Assembly (NCBI GenBank): GCA_946552115.1 | Contig: CAMNRH010000008.1 | Coordinates: 40,709-104,708 of the forward strand | Length of the DNA: 64,000 bases | Reading direction: 5' to 3' | DNA from: an uncultured Lachnospiraceae bacterium | GTDB lineage: Bacteria; Bacillota; Clostridia; Lachnospirales; Lachnospiraceae | Shown: piece after piece, positions 51,816 through 61,745 of the stretch | Position numbering within the stretch: the first letter of the stretch is position 1 | Layout: the number at the start of each line of letters is the position of its first letter | Translations under genes and position numbers: made by a program | Notes under the pieces: model-generated | What the model saw: only the letters and a program-made list of their open reading frames with translations | What the model was told of the DNA's origin: nothing | Databases searched by the model: none

Positions 51816-52463
51816 CTATTGTTTGATGAATTTAGTTTTTGGCTGTTTGCATACGGGGCAGACGTAGGAATCCGGAAGCTCCTCGAAAGGAACGTCGCCG
51901 TCGTATTCATAGCGGCAGATTCCGCATACCCATTTTTCAGAGGATGCCGCCGGTGCATTTTCCTCCTCCGGAATATAAGTCGGCGCGTTTTTCGGACTTT
52001 TGCCTTTCACTACATTATGATAATATGCATAGGTCATGGCAGGCGTACGGCCGACCGTGTCTCCGTCGAGCGCCTCTCCTAAAAATATGGTGTGAGTCGC
52101 TGTCTCAAGCTTCCCGATAACCTTGCATACGAGATATCCGCAGCAGTCGTCAAGAACGGCGATGCCCCCGCTTACATGATATTTCACATCGGCAAACTTA
52201 TCTGTATTCTTTCCTGACTGGAAACCAAAGGTTCCGATGATTCCGGGGTCCGTGCTTTCGGAAAGAATCGAAACCGCAAATTTTCCGCTCTTTTCAATGC
52301 AGGAATTCGTATAGTTGTCATGGTTTATGCTCACCGCGATTGAAGCAGGCGAGGAGGTAATCTGCATAGCACTGTTTGCAACGCAGCCGGTGTGCCTTTC
52401 ACCGTCAAGGGTAGATATTACATAAACGCCGTAGGATAAATTACGAAATACATTTCTGTTCAT
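51816..52463 (-). CDS. Flavin reductase-rubredoxin fusion (high-molecular-weight rubredoxin)
   Basis: A 215-residue fusion: an FMN-binding split-barrel flavin reductase domain (1-155, [22 protein letters not shown]) and a C-terminal rubredoxin (about 165-215) with both iron sites, [12 protein letters not shown] and [13 protein letters not shown]. This is the plan of high-molecular-weight rubredoxin (Hrb), which in acetogenic Clostridia passes electrons from NADH to flavodiiron proteins for oxygen or NO reduction. No flavodiiron gene is in this window. A Fur/PerR-like box overlaps the transcription start region. Confidence 0.93.
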   Translation of the reverse strand: MNRNVFRNLSYGVYVISTLDGERHTGCVANSAMQITSSPASIAVSINHDNYTNSCIEKSGKFAVSILSESTDPGIIGTFGFQSGKNTDKFADVKYHVSGGIAVLDDCCGYLVCKVIGKLETATHTIFLGEALDGDTVGRTPAMTYAYYHNVVKGKSPKNAPTYIPEEENAPAASSEKWVCGICRYEYDGDVPFEELPDSYVCPVCKQPKTKFIKQ

Positions 52464-52482
52464 GAGTTCCTCCTTAATAAAT

Positions 52483-52501
52483 GATAATAGTAATGATTAT
52501 T
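52483..52501. promoter_or_regulatory. Fur/PerR-like box
   Basis: GATAATAGTAATGATTATT matches the 19-bp Fur consensus GATAATGATAATCATTATC at 15 of 19 positions. It lies 4-22 bp downstream of the -10 of the minus-strand promoter, where repressor binding would block initiation. PerR and Fur boxes are hard to tell apart by eye. Confidence 0.5.
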
Positions 52502-52504
52502 GAT

Positions 52505-52533
52505 ATAATAGCATGTATTTCCAACTTTTGCAA
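52505..52533 (-). promoter_or_regulatory. Promoter of Hrb-nfo operon
   Basis: On the minus strand: TTGCAA, 17 bp, TATTAT, about 42 bp upstream of the ATG. Confidence 0.65.
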
Positions 52534-52552
52534 TAAGAGTTTTAAGAATTGG

Positions 52553-52581
52553 TTGTTGATAGTATTTTCTTGTGGTAAAAT
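52553..52581 (+). promoter_or_regulatory. Promoter of argS operon
   Basis: TTGTTG, 17 bp, TAAAAT, 42 bp before the argS ATG. It runs back to back with the Hrb promoter. Confidence 0.6.
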
Positions 52582-52622
52582 ACATTAGATTAAGAGATAT
52601 TATGGACGAAAGGACGCGAAAT

Positions 52623-54389
52623 ATGAAAAAAATAATTGATTTGCTTGCAGATGAGCTTGCAGAAGCCTTTGAAAATGCCGGGTATGACAAAAGTCTGGCC
52701 CGCGTTACGTTATCAAATCGTCCGGATTTGTGTGAATATCAATGTAATGGAGCGATGGCGGGTGCAAAAGCATATAAGAAAGCTCCGATTATGATTGCGA
52801 ATGATGTGGCAAGGGGACTTTCTGACAGCAGGTATATAGAGGATGTGCAGGCAGTGAATCCGGGCTTTATTAATATGAAGCTTCGCAGGGAGTGGGTTGC
52901 TTCTTATTTAAATGACATGAGAGAGGATGCGGATTTGGGAGTGGAGACGGCAAAGGCTCCTCAGATGCTTATTGTTGATTACGGCGGGCCGAATGTGGCC
53001 AAGCCTCTTCATGTAGGGCATCTCCGCTCGGCGATTATCGGAGAGAGCGTGAAGCGTATTGCAAGAAAGATGGGGCACAGGGTATTGGGAGACATACATC
53101 TTGGAGACTGGGGTTACCAGATGGGACTGATTATCACAGAATTAAGGGAGAGAAAACCTGAGCTTCCGTATTTTGATGAGTCCTATGGAGGAGAATATCC
53201 GGCGGAGCCGCCGTTTACAATCGGCGAGCTGGAGGAGATTTATCCGACGGCCAGCGCAAGGGCGAAAGAAGATGAGGCGTACCGGGAGGCGGCGCTTCAT
53301 GCAACATACCTTTTACAGAACGGGCACAGAGGCTATACGGCGGTATGGAGGCACATTATGAATGTGTCGGTTGCGGATTTGAAAAAGAATTATCGGAATT
53401 TGAACGTGGAGTTTGATTTGTGGAAAGGAGAGGCTGACGCGCAGGAATTTATTCCGGACATGATAGAGCGTTTGAAAGACGAGGGCTATGCCCACATTGA
53501 CGACGGGGCTCTTGTCATTGACGTGCAGGAGGATGGCGACACAAAAGAGATTCCGCCGTGTATGATACAGAAATCGGACGGAGCTTCGCTTTACGGTACG
53601 ACAGATCTTGCGACATTGGTGCAGAGAGAGCGCGATTATAAGCCGGATAAGATCATATATATTGCAGACAAGCGTCAGGAGCTTCATTTTGTTCAGGTGT
53701 TCCGGGCGGCAAAGAAAACGGGTATCGTCCCGGAGGAAACGAAGCTTCAATTCTTAGGCTTCGGGACAATGAACGGAAAGGACGGAAGGCCGTTTAAGAC
53801 AAGAGATGGCGGCGTCATGCGTCTGGAGGACCTGATTGCCGAAATAGAGGAGGAGATGTATAAAAAGATTGCGGATAACCGTACCGTGGAGGCGGAGGAA
53901 GCAGGAAAAACGGCAAAGCTTGTCGGTCTTTCTGCTATCAAGTATGGAGATCTTACGAATCAGGCGTCTAAGGATTATATTTTTGATGTGGACAGATTTA
54001 CTTCCTTTGAGGGCAATACGGGACCGTATATTTTATATACGATTGTACGAATCAAATCTATTTTAACCAAATATAAAGCGTCAGGAGGTTCCCTTGCAGG
54101 ACTTAAGATAAACAGCGCGGAAAATGAAAGTGAAAAAGCGCTTATGCTGGAGGCGCTAAAATATAATGAAGTAATAGAAACAGCGTATGAGGAGCTGGCT
54201 CCGCATAAAATCTGCGCATATATTTATGATGCAGCAAATGCGTTTAACCGGTTTTATCATGAGACAAAGATTTTATCGGAGGAAAATGAGGAGACAAAGA
54301 AAAGCTATATCGCTCTTTTGCTTCTTGTGAAAGAAATTCTGGAATCGTGTATTGATGTGCTGGGTTTTGAAGCGCCGGAGAGGATGTAG
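52623..54389 (+). CDS. argS: Arginyl-tRNA synthetase
   Basis: A 588-residue class I synthetase. The HIGH box is HVGHLRS (in KPLHVGHLRSAIIGES) and the N-terminal tRNA D-loop domain and C-terminal DALR anticodon domain are present (DAANAFNRFYHETKIL). The KMSKS position reads MNGKDGRPFKTRDGG, a degenerate form usual for ArgS. The promoter -10 at 52576 and AAAGGACG support ATG 52623 over an in-frame start further upstream. Confidence 0.97.
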   Translation: MKKIIDLLADELAEAFENAGYDKSLARVTLSNRPDLCEYQCNGAMAGAKAYKKAPIMIANDVARGLSDSRYIEDVQAVNPGFINMKLRREWVASYLNDMREDADLGVETAKAPQMLIVDYGGPNVAKPLHVGHLRSAIIGESVKRIARKMGHRVLGDIHLGDWGYQMGLIITELRERKPELPYFDESYGGEYPAEPPFTIGELEEIYPTASARAKEDEAYREAALHATYLLQNGHRGYTAVWRHIMNVSVADLKKNYRNLNVEFDLWKGEADAQEFIPDMIERLKDEGYAHIDDGALVIDVQEDGDTKEIPPCMIQKSDGASLYGTTDLATLVQRERDYKPDKIIYIADKRQELHFVQVFRAAKKTGIVPEETKLQFLGFGTMNGKDGRPFKTRDGGVMRLEDLIAEIEEEMYKKIADNRTVEAEEAGKTAKLVGLSAIKYGDLTNQASKDYIFDVDRFTSFEGNTGPYILYTIVRIKSILTKYKASGGSLAGLKINSAENESEKALMLEALKYNEVIETAYEELAPHKICAYIYDAANAFNRFYHETKILSEENEETKKSYIALLLLVKEILESCIDVLGFEAPERM

Positions 54390-54392
54390 GAA

Positions 54393-55556
54393 ATGACGGA
54401 AAAATTATACGATAAGGACAGTCATATAAGGGAATTTGACGCGGTCGTATTATCCTGCGTGCCTGAAAAAGAGAGCTACAAGGTAGTACTGAACAGAACT
54501 GCTTTTTTCCCGGAGGGAGGCGGCCAGTATGCGGATACGGGGATGCTGGGGGACGCATATGTAAGCGACGTGCAGGAGGAAAAGGATATTATCTGGCATA
54601 TGACGGATAAGCCTTTTGAAGAAGGCGAGAAAGTACACGGGAAAATTGACTGGGAGAAAAGATTTGAAAGTATGCAGCAGCATACGGGGGAGCATATTAT
54701 CTCGGGTCTGGTGCATGGGAGATTCGGTTATAATAATGTAGGTTTCCATCTTGGGGCAGATTACTGCACAATGGATTTTGACGGCCCGATAACAAAAGAA
54801 GAGTTAAAGGAAATCGAGCTTGAGGCAAATAAAATTGTCTATCAAAATCTTGATGTTGAGGTATTATATCCTTCTGAGCCGGAGCTTGCGGATATGGAAT
54901 ACAGAAGTAAAATCCGGATAGAAGGGCAGGTTCGCCTTATCCGTATCCCCGGAGTGGATATGTGCGCCTGCTGCGCTCCCCATGTAAAGAAGACCGGGGA
55001 AATCGGAAACATCAGGCTTGTGGATATGGTGAATTATAAGGGCGGGGAAAGGATTTTTATGCTCTGCGGCTTCCGAGCGCTTGCCGACCACAGGGAAAAG
55101 GAGAAAAGCGCAAAAGCAATTTCGGCTCTTCTATGTGCGAAAGAAGGAGAGATTGCGGAGGCGGTAGAACACCTGAAAGCGGAGCAGCTTTCTCTTAAGG
55201 GGAGGGTGGCGGAGCTTGAACAGAGGCTTCTTTCTTATAAGGCAATGGAAATTGATACTTCAGGAAAAGTGACGGCTGTGTTTGATGCGGAGCTTTCCGG
55301 AAACGGACCGAGAGAGCTTATGAATCAGCTTCTTAAGCGCGGCGCGCATGTATGTGCCGTGTTTGCGGGAGACGACAGAGAGGGATATCGGTATGTAATC
55401 GGAAGCCGTATGCAGGATGTGCGCTCTTTGTGCAAGGCGTTAAATGAAGCGTTTCGCGGACGCGGCGGCGGCAAACCCGGGATGGTTCAGGGGTCTCTTA
55501 AGGGTACAGAGGAAAGTATCAGGGCCCTGTTAAAAAAGGAAGAGGGGCAGATATGA
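54393..55556 (+). CDS. Alanyl-tRNA editing protein (AlaX-L type)
   Basis: A 387-residue free-standing editing domain related to the C-terminal half of AlaRS, removing mischarged Ser or Gly from tRNA-Ala. Zinc ligands are in QQHTGEHI (HxxxH) and CACCAPH; the N-terminal OB-like part has FFPEGGGQYADTG. The C-terminus has a coiled coil (about 230-290) and a DHHA1-like domain with RGRGGGKPGMVQGSL. It follows argS by 3 bp and overlaps the next gene by 4 bp. Confidence 0.95.
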   Translation: MTEKLYDKDSHIREFDAVVLSCVPEKESYKVVLNRTAFFPEGGGQYADTGMLGDAYVSDVQEEKDIIWHMTDKPFEEGEKVHGKIDWEKRFESMQQHTGEHIISGLVHGRFGYNNVGFHLGADYCTMDFDGPITKEELKEIELEANKIVYQNLDVEVLYPSEPELADMEYRSKIRIEGQVRLIRIPGVDMCACCAPHVKKTGEIGNIRLVDMVNYKGGERIFMLCGFRALADHREKEKSAKAISALLCAKEGEIAEAVEHLKAEQLSLKGRVAELEQRLLSYKAMEIDTSGKVTAVFDAELSGNGPRELMNQLLKRGAHVCAVFAGDDREGYRYVIGSRMQDVRSLCKALNEAFRGRGGGKPGMVQGSLKGTEESIRALLKKEEGQI

Positions 55557-56266
55557 AAAGGGTACGGACGGCACTGGCGGTATTGGCGATGTTTTTTCTG
55601 ATTGTGGCGGCGCTTCTTACCAGCTTTCAGATTGCAATATACGGAGATAAAGAATATGGCTTTTATAAAGACTTATATGAAAAGTATCATGTGACAGGGG
55701 AGCTTAACATGGAGCTTGACGACGTTATGGAAGTGACAGATTATATGATGGATTATCTGATTGGCAGGGAGGATAAGCTTTCGATTGAGACCGATGTGGA
55801 TGGACGCAGGCAGGATTTTTTCAATGAGCAGGACAGGCTCCATATGGCGGATGTGCGGAATCTTTTTCTTGGTGGTTTAAGGCTTCGGACGGCTCTTGTT
55901 ATTCTGGCGGCGCTTGTTATTGGAGTACTGATAATATGGAAGACGGATCTTCGGATGCTTTTGACAGGAGCGTATTCGTGGGCGCTGGCGGTGTTTCTGG
56001 CGGTTATTTTATGTCTGGGGATTGCTTTTTTTGTTGATTTTACGGCATGCTTCCGTATTTTTCATGAAATCTTTTTTACTAATGATTTATGGATGTTCGA
56101 TCCGGCGGAGGATTATATGATCCGTATGTTGCCGGAGGGCTTTTTTTCGGATATGGTTATCCGTATCGGGCTTATTTTCCTCGGATTTCTTTTGGCAGTC
56201 TGGCTCTTTTTCCGGGTGTGGAAGGCTGCTTCGGGCAGAACTCTGAGACGAAAGGCCGTAAATTAA
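55553..56266 (+). CDS. TIGR01906-family integral membrane protein
   Basis: A 237-residue membrane protein of the TIGR01906/DUF1461 type: signal-like first helix (LAVLAMFFLIVAALLTSFQIAIY), an outer segment with MELDDVMEVTDYMMDYLIGRED and HMADVRNLFLGGLRLR, then four helices. Function unknown, though common in Firmicutes. It overlaps the AlaX gene (ATGA), so it belongs to the argS operon. Confidence 0.88.
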   Translation: MKRVRTALAVLAMFFLIVAALLTSFQIAIYGDKEYGFYKDLYEKYHVTGELNMELDDVMEVTDYMMDYLIGREDKLSIETDVDGRRQDFFNEQDRLHMADVRNLFLGGLRLRTALVILAALVIGVLIIWKTDLRMLLTGAYSWALAVFLAVILCLGIAFFVDFTACFRIFHEIFFTNDLWMFDPAEDYMIRMLPEGFFSDMVIRIGLIFLGFLLAVWLFFRVWKAASGRTLRRKAVN

Positions 56267-56339
56267 TTTTATTTATCGGATATCATGTGTTACAATGTTT
56301 TTGTAAGTTCAAAAAGATTCTTTCAATGGAGGAAAACGT

Positions 56340-59300
56340 ATGAGTAATGTAAGACGAGTGTATGTGGAGAAGAAAGAGGGCTTTGGCGTACAGGCGCAGG
56401 ATTTGAAACATGAAATTGGCAGCTATCTCGGAATTCTGGATGTGGAAAGCGTACGTGTACTGATTCGTTATGATGTGGAAAATGTTTCGGACGAGACGTT
56501 TGAAAAGGCATGCGGCGGAATATTTTCCGAGCCGCCGGTAGATACGCTGTATCGTGAGGAATTCCCTCTGACACAGGACTCAAGAGTGTTTTCTGTGGAA
56601 TTTCTTCCGGGACAGTTCGACCAGAGAGCAGATTCTGCCGTCCAGTGCATTCAGTTTATTAAGGAGGACGAGCAGCCGGTTATCCGGACAGCGACGACCT
56701 ATGTGATAACAGGGAAGAACGGCCCGATATCAGAGGAAGAATTTGCTGTGATTAAGGCGCACTGCATTAATCCGGTAGATTCCAGGGAAACAGGTATGGA
56801 GAAGCCGAATACTCTTGTAACGGAATTTCCGGATCCGGAGGATGTAAGGATCTTTGACGGCTTTCAGGAGATGGAGGAGGAGAAGCTGAAAACACTTTAT
56901 GATTCTCTGGGACTTGCCATGACCTTTAAGGACTTTCTTCATATTCGGAATTATTTCCGGACAGAAGAGCTAAGAGACCCGTCTATGACGGAAATAAGAG
57001 TGCTTGATACATACTGGTCTGATCATTGCCGCCATACGACGTTTTCTACCGAGCTTACGGATGTAACGTTCGGGGAAGGGGATTATAGAGAGCCGATAGA
57101 AAATACATATAAGCAGTATCTCGCGGACCACAGCGAGATATTTAGAGGCAGAGAGAATAAATTTGTATGCCTGATGGATTTGGCCCTGATGGCAATGCGC
57201 AAGCTTAAGAAAGAAGGAAAGCTTGAGGATCAGGAGGAGTCGGATGAGATTAACGCCTGCAGTATTGTCGTACCGGTAGAGGTGGATGGCACCGTGGAGG
57301 AGTGGCTTGTAAATTTTAAGAATGAAACGCATAACCATCCGACCGAGATTGAGCCTTTCGGAGGTGCGGCGACCTGTCTTGGAGGAGCGATCCGCGACCC
57401 GCTCTCCGGACGTACCTATGTGTATCAGGCAATGCGTGTGACAGGGGCGGCCGACCCGACCGCGTCGGTGAAAGATACGATGCGCGGGAAACTGCCTCAA
57501 AAGAAGCTGGTGCGCGAGGCGGCGCACGGCTACAGCTCCTATGGAAATCAGATTGGGCTTGCGACCGGGGCGGTAAAGGAAATCTATCATCCCAATTATG
57601 TGGCAAAGCGTATGGAAATCGGTGCGGTGCTGGGAGCGGCCCCGAGGCGTGCCGTTATCCGTGAAACCTCCGATCCCGGAGATATTATTATTCTTCTCGG
57701 AGGGCGTACCGGACGCGACGGATGCGGAGGCGCTACAGGCTCCTCTAAGGTTCATACGGAGGAATCCACCCGTACCTGCGGTGCGGAGGTTCAGAAAGGA
57801 AACCCTCCGACCGAGCGTAAGATTCAGCGCCTTTTCAGAAGAGAAGAGGTAAGCAGATTAATTAAAAAATGTAATGACTTCGGCGCCGGAGGTGTGTCGG
57901 TTGCGATTGGAGAGCTGGCGGACGGCCTCAGAGTAGATCTGGATAAGGTGCCGAAAAAATATGCCGGTCTTGACGGAACGGAAATTGCGATTTCCGAATC
58001 TCAGGAGCGTATGGCGGTTGTTGTAGATTCAAAGGACGCAGAGAGATTTATGGAATATGCCCATGAGGAAAATCTTGAGGCAACGGTGGTTGCAGTTGTA
58101 ACGGAAGAACCGAGACTTGTGCTTTTATGGAGAGGAAAAGAGATTGTGAATCTCTCCCGCGCATTTTTGGATACTAACGGCGCTCATCAGGAGACGAAAG
58201 TTTTTGTGGATATTCCGAATCGGAAGAATACGGTCCTTGCAAGGGCAGAGGTGAAAGATATAAGAGAAAAATGGCTGGCTGTTCTTAAAGACCTGAATGT
58301 ATGCTCGCAGAAAGGGCTTGTGGAGATGTTCGACGGCTCTATCGGAGCGGCTTCCGTATTCATGCCTCACGGCGGAAAATATCAGATGACAGAAACACAG
58401 GCGATGGTGGCAAAGCTTCCGGTTCTTTCCGGCGACTGTGATACCGTGACGATGATGAGCTATGGGTTTGACCCGTATCTGTCTACCTGGAGTCCTTATC
58501 ACGGCGCTGTCTATGCGGTGACCGAATCGATTGCAAAGATTGTGGCTGCAGGCGGCGATTATAAAAAAATCCGGTTTACATTCCAGGAGTATTTCCGCCG
58601 TATGACAGAGGATGCACACAGGTGGAGCCAGCCGTTCGCAGCGCTTCTCGGAGCGTATGCGGCGCAGATTGGTTTCGGTCTGCCGTCTATCGGAGGAAAG
58701 GACAGTATGTCCGGTACCTTTGAGGATATTGACGTGCCGCCCACTTTAGTTTCCTTTGCGGTGGATGTGGCGTCAGAAAAGGATATTATTACTCCGGAGC
58801 TTAAGAAAGCGGGGAATAAATTAATATGGCTTCGGATTGAGACGGATGCGTATGATGTTCCGGTATACGGGAAAGTAATGGAGCAGTATGAGAAATTTAC
58901 CGAAGATATCAGGGACGGTAAAATCGTCTCTGCCTATGCGCCTGACCGTCATGGAGTGATTGCGGCAGTCAGCAAGATGGCGTTTGGAAATGGGATGGGC
59001 GTAAAGCTGGAGCACAGTATGGACGAGAGAGATTTATTTGCGCCGGCATTCGGAGATTTGATTGCGGAGGTTCCGGCGGATAAGGTGGGAGAACTCCGTA
59101 TTGCTTATGCCCTAATCGGAGAAGTGACGGACGAGCCGGTATTTTCTTATAAAAATATCGAGATTGCCGTTTCCGAAGCGGCGGACGCGTGGACAAAACC
59201 GCTTGAGGGCGTATTTTCAACGAATTCCGGGGCAGAGGGACAGTGCCGGAAGGTGGAGACAGAGCTTTATGACGCGAAAGAGATACATATCTGTACCCAT

Positions 59301-60107
59301 AAAATTGCGCAGCCTACCGTATTTATTCCGGTATTTCCGGGGACGAACTGTGAATATGACAGTGCGAAAGCATTTGAAAGAGCAGGTGCGAAGACGATTG
59401 TAAAGGTATTTAAAAATATGAGTGCTTCGGATATTGTTGATTCCGTAAACGTGTTTGAAAAAGCGATTGGGCAGTCTCAGATTATTATGTTCCCGGGAGG
59501 CTTCAGCGCGGGCGACGAGCCGGATGGCTCCGCAAAATTCTTTGCGACGGCGTTTCAGAACGCAAGGATGAAAGAGGCGGTGGAGAAGCTGTTAAATGAG
59601 CGCGACGGGCTGGTGCTTGGGGTGTGTAACGGTTTCCAGACGCTTGTGAAACTGGGCCTTGTTCCGAATGGAGAGATTACAGGCCAGACAGCGGCTTCTC
59701 CGACACTGACTTACAATACGATTGGACGTCATATTTCTAAAATGGTGTATACAAAGGTTGTGTCTAATAAATCGCCGTGGTTAAAGAAAGCGTCGCTTGG
59801 CGGTGTATATACAAATCCGGCGTCTCACGGAGAAGGAAGATTTGTGGCAAATGAGGAGTGGCTGAAAAAGCTCTTTGAAAACGGACAGGTTGCAACGCAG
59901 TACTGTGATTTGGACGGAAATATTACGATGGACGAGGAGTGGAATGTGAACGGCTCCTATGCCGCTATTGAAGGGATTACCAGTCCGGACGGACGCGTAT
60001 ATGGAAAGATGGCGCATGCTGAAAGAAAGGGACGTTCGGTAGCTGTAAATATTTACGGAGAGCAGGATATGAAAATTTTTGAATCCGGAGTGGAGTATTT
60101 TAAGTAA
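56340..60107 (+). CDS. purL: Phosphoribosylformylglycinamidine synthase (single chain)
   Basis: A 1255-residue FGAM synthase converting FGAR, ATP and glutamine to FGAM in purine synthesis. The N-terminal PurS-like region is followed by two AIR-synthase-type ATP units (KNETHNHPTEIEPFGGAAT; GGKDSMSGTFEDI) and a C-terminal glutaminase with nucleophile Cys1096 in LGVCNGFQTL and FPGTNCEYDSA. This matches the clostridial single-chain clade (TIGR01857). Start ATG 56340 follows GGAGGAAAAC. No other pur gene is nearby. Confidence 0.97.
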   Translation: MSNVRRVYVEKKEGFGVQAQDLKHEIGSYLGILDVESVRVLIRYDVENVSDETFEKACGGIFSEPPVDTLYREEFPLTQDSRVFSVEFLPGQFDQRADSAVQCIQFIKEDEQPVIRTATTYVITGKNGPISEEEFAVIKAHCINPVDSRETGMEKPNTLVTEFPDPEDVRIFDGFQEMEEEKLKTLYDSLGLAMTFKDFLHIRNYFRTEELRDPSMTEIRVLDTYWSDHCRHTTFSTELTDVTFGEGDYREPIENTYKQYLADHSEIFRGRENKFVCLMDLALMAMRKLKKEGKLEDQEESDEINACSIVVPVEVDGTVEEWLVNFKNETHNHPTEIEPFGGAATCLGGAIRDPLSGRTYVYQAMRVTGAADPTASVKDTMRGKLPQKKLVREAAHGYSSYGNQIGLATGAVKEIYHPNYVAKRMEIGAVLGAAPRRAVIRETSDPGDIIILLGGRTGRDGCGGATGSSKVHTEESTRTCGAEVQKGNPPTERKIQRLFRREEVSRLIKKCNDFGAGGVSVAIGELADGLRVDLDKVPKKYAGLDGTEIAISESQERMAVVVDSKDAERFMEYAHEENLEATVVAVVTEEPRLVLLWRGKEIVNLSRAFLDTNGAHQETKVFVDIPNRKNTVLARAEVKDIREKWLAVLKDLNVCSQKGLVEMFDGSIGAASVFMPHGGKYQMTETQAMVAKLPVLSGDCDTVTMMSYGFDPYLSTWSPYHGAVYAVTESIAKIVAAGGDYKKIRFTFQEYFRRMTEDAHRWSQPFAALLGAYAAQIGFGLPSIGGKDSMSGTFEDIDVPPTLVSFAVDVASEKDIITPELKKAGNKLIWLRIETDAYDVPVYGKVMEQYEKFTEDIRDGKIVSAYAPDRHGVIAAVSKMAFGNGMGVKLEHSMDERDLFAPAFGDLIAEVPADKVGELRIAYALIGEVTDEPVFSYKNIEIAVSEAADAWTKPLEGVFSTNSGAEGQCRKVETELYDAKEIHICTHKIAQPTVFIPVFPGTNCEYDSAKAFERAGAKTIVKVFKNMSASDIVDSVNVFEKAIGQSQIIMFPGGFSAGDEPDGSAKFFATAFQNARMKEAVEKLLNERDGLVLGVCNGFQTLVKLGLVPNGEITGQTAASPTLTYNTIGRHISKMVYTKVVSNKSPWLKKASLGGVYTNPASHGEGRFVANEEWLKKLFENGQVATQYCDLDGNITMDEEWNVNGSYAAIEGITSPDGRVYGKMAHAERKGRSVAVNIYGEQDMKIFESGVEYFK

Positions 60108-60147
60108 AAGGTTAAGGTGTACGGATTGAAGAATTAAAAAAAATATC

Positions 60148-60176
60148 TTGTGTTTCGAACTGAAATGCTTTACAAT
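60148..60176 (+). promoter_or_regulatory. Promoter of gdhA
   Basis: TTGTGT, 17 bp, TACAAT, 33 bp before the ATG. AGGAGG is the ribosome site. Confidence 0.65.
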
Positions 60177-60197
60177 ACTAAAGGATAAAAGTATTAG

Positions 60198-61544
<1,347 letters not shown>

Positions 61545-61577
61545 AAGCTTCGCTGTGTAAGAGTAATGATAGTATCA

Positions 61578-61617
61578 GAGAGTCTGTGTGCTTGCTTCAC
61601 ATAGGCTTTCTTTATTT
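61578..61617 (+). terminator. Terminator of gdhA
   Basis: A 13-bp stem (61578-61590 with 61598-61610, several G-T pairs) followed by TTTATTT. It begins 34 bp after the stop. Confidence 0.8.
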
Positions 61618-61745
61618 AGAAAAGCTTCATTTGATTAATGACAGATGGTTTCAAAAATGGTATGATAATATTATTGAAGCGTGACGGGGTCAAAATATTC
61701 GTTGGACGGATATCATAAAATGAAGATTACGGAGGTAATACTACA

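Noticed and set aside
53747..53810. Possible defect in argS because no KMSKS box is visible
   Set aside because: Many bacterial ArgS proteins have a degenerate or missing KMSKS; the rest of the enzyme is complete.
56970..57755. A 261-residue open frame on the minus strand inside purL
   Set aside because: Antisense to conserved PurL motifs (ETHNHPTEIEPFGG region), no recognisable domain and no start signal.
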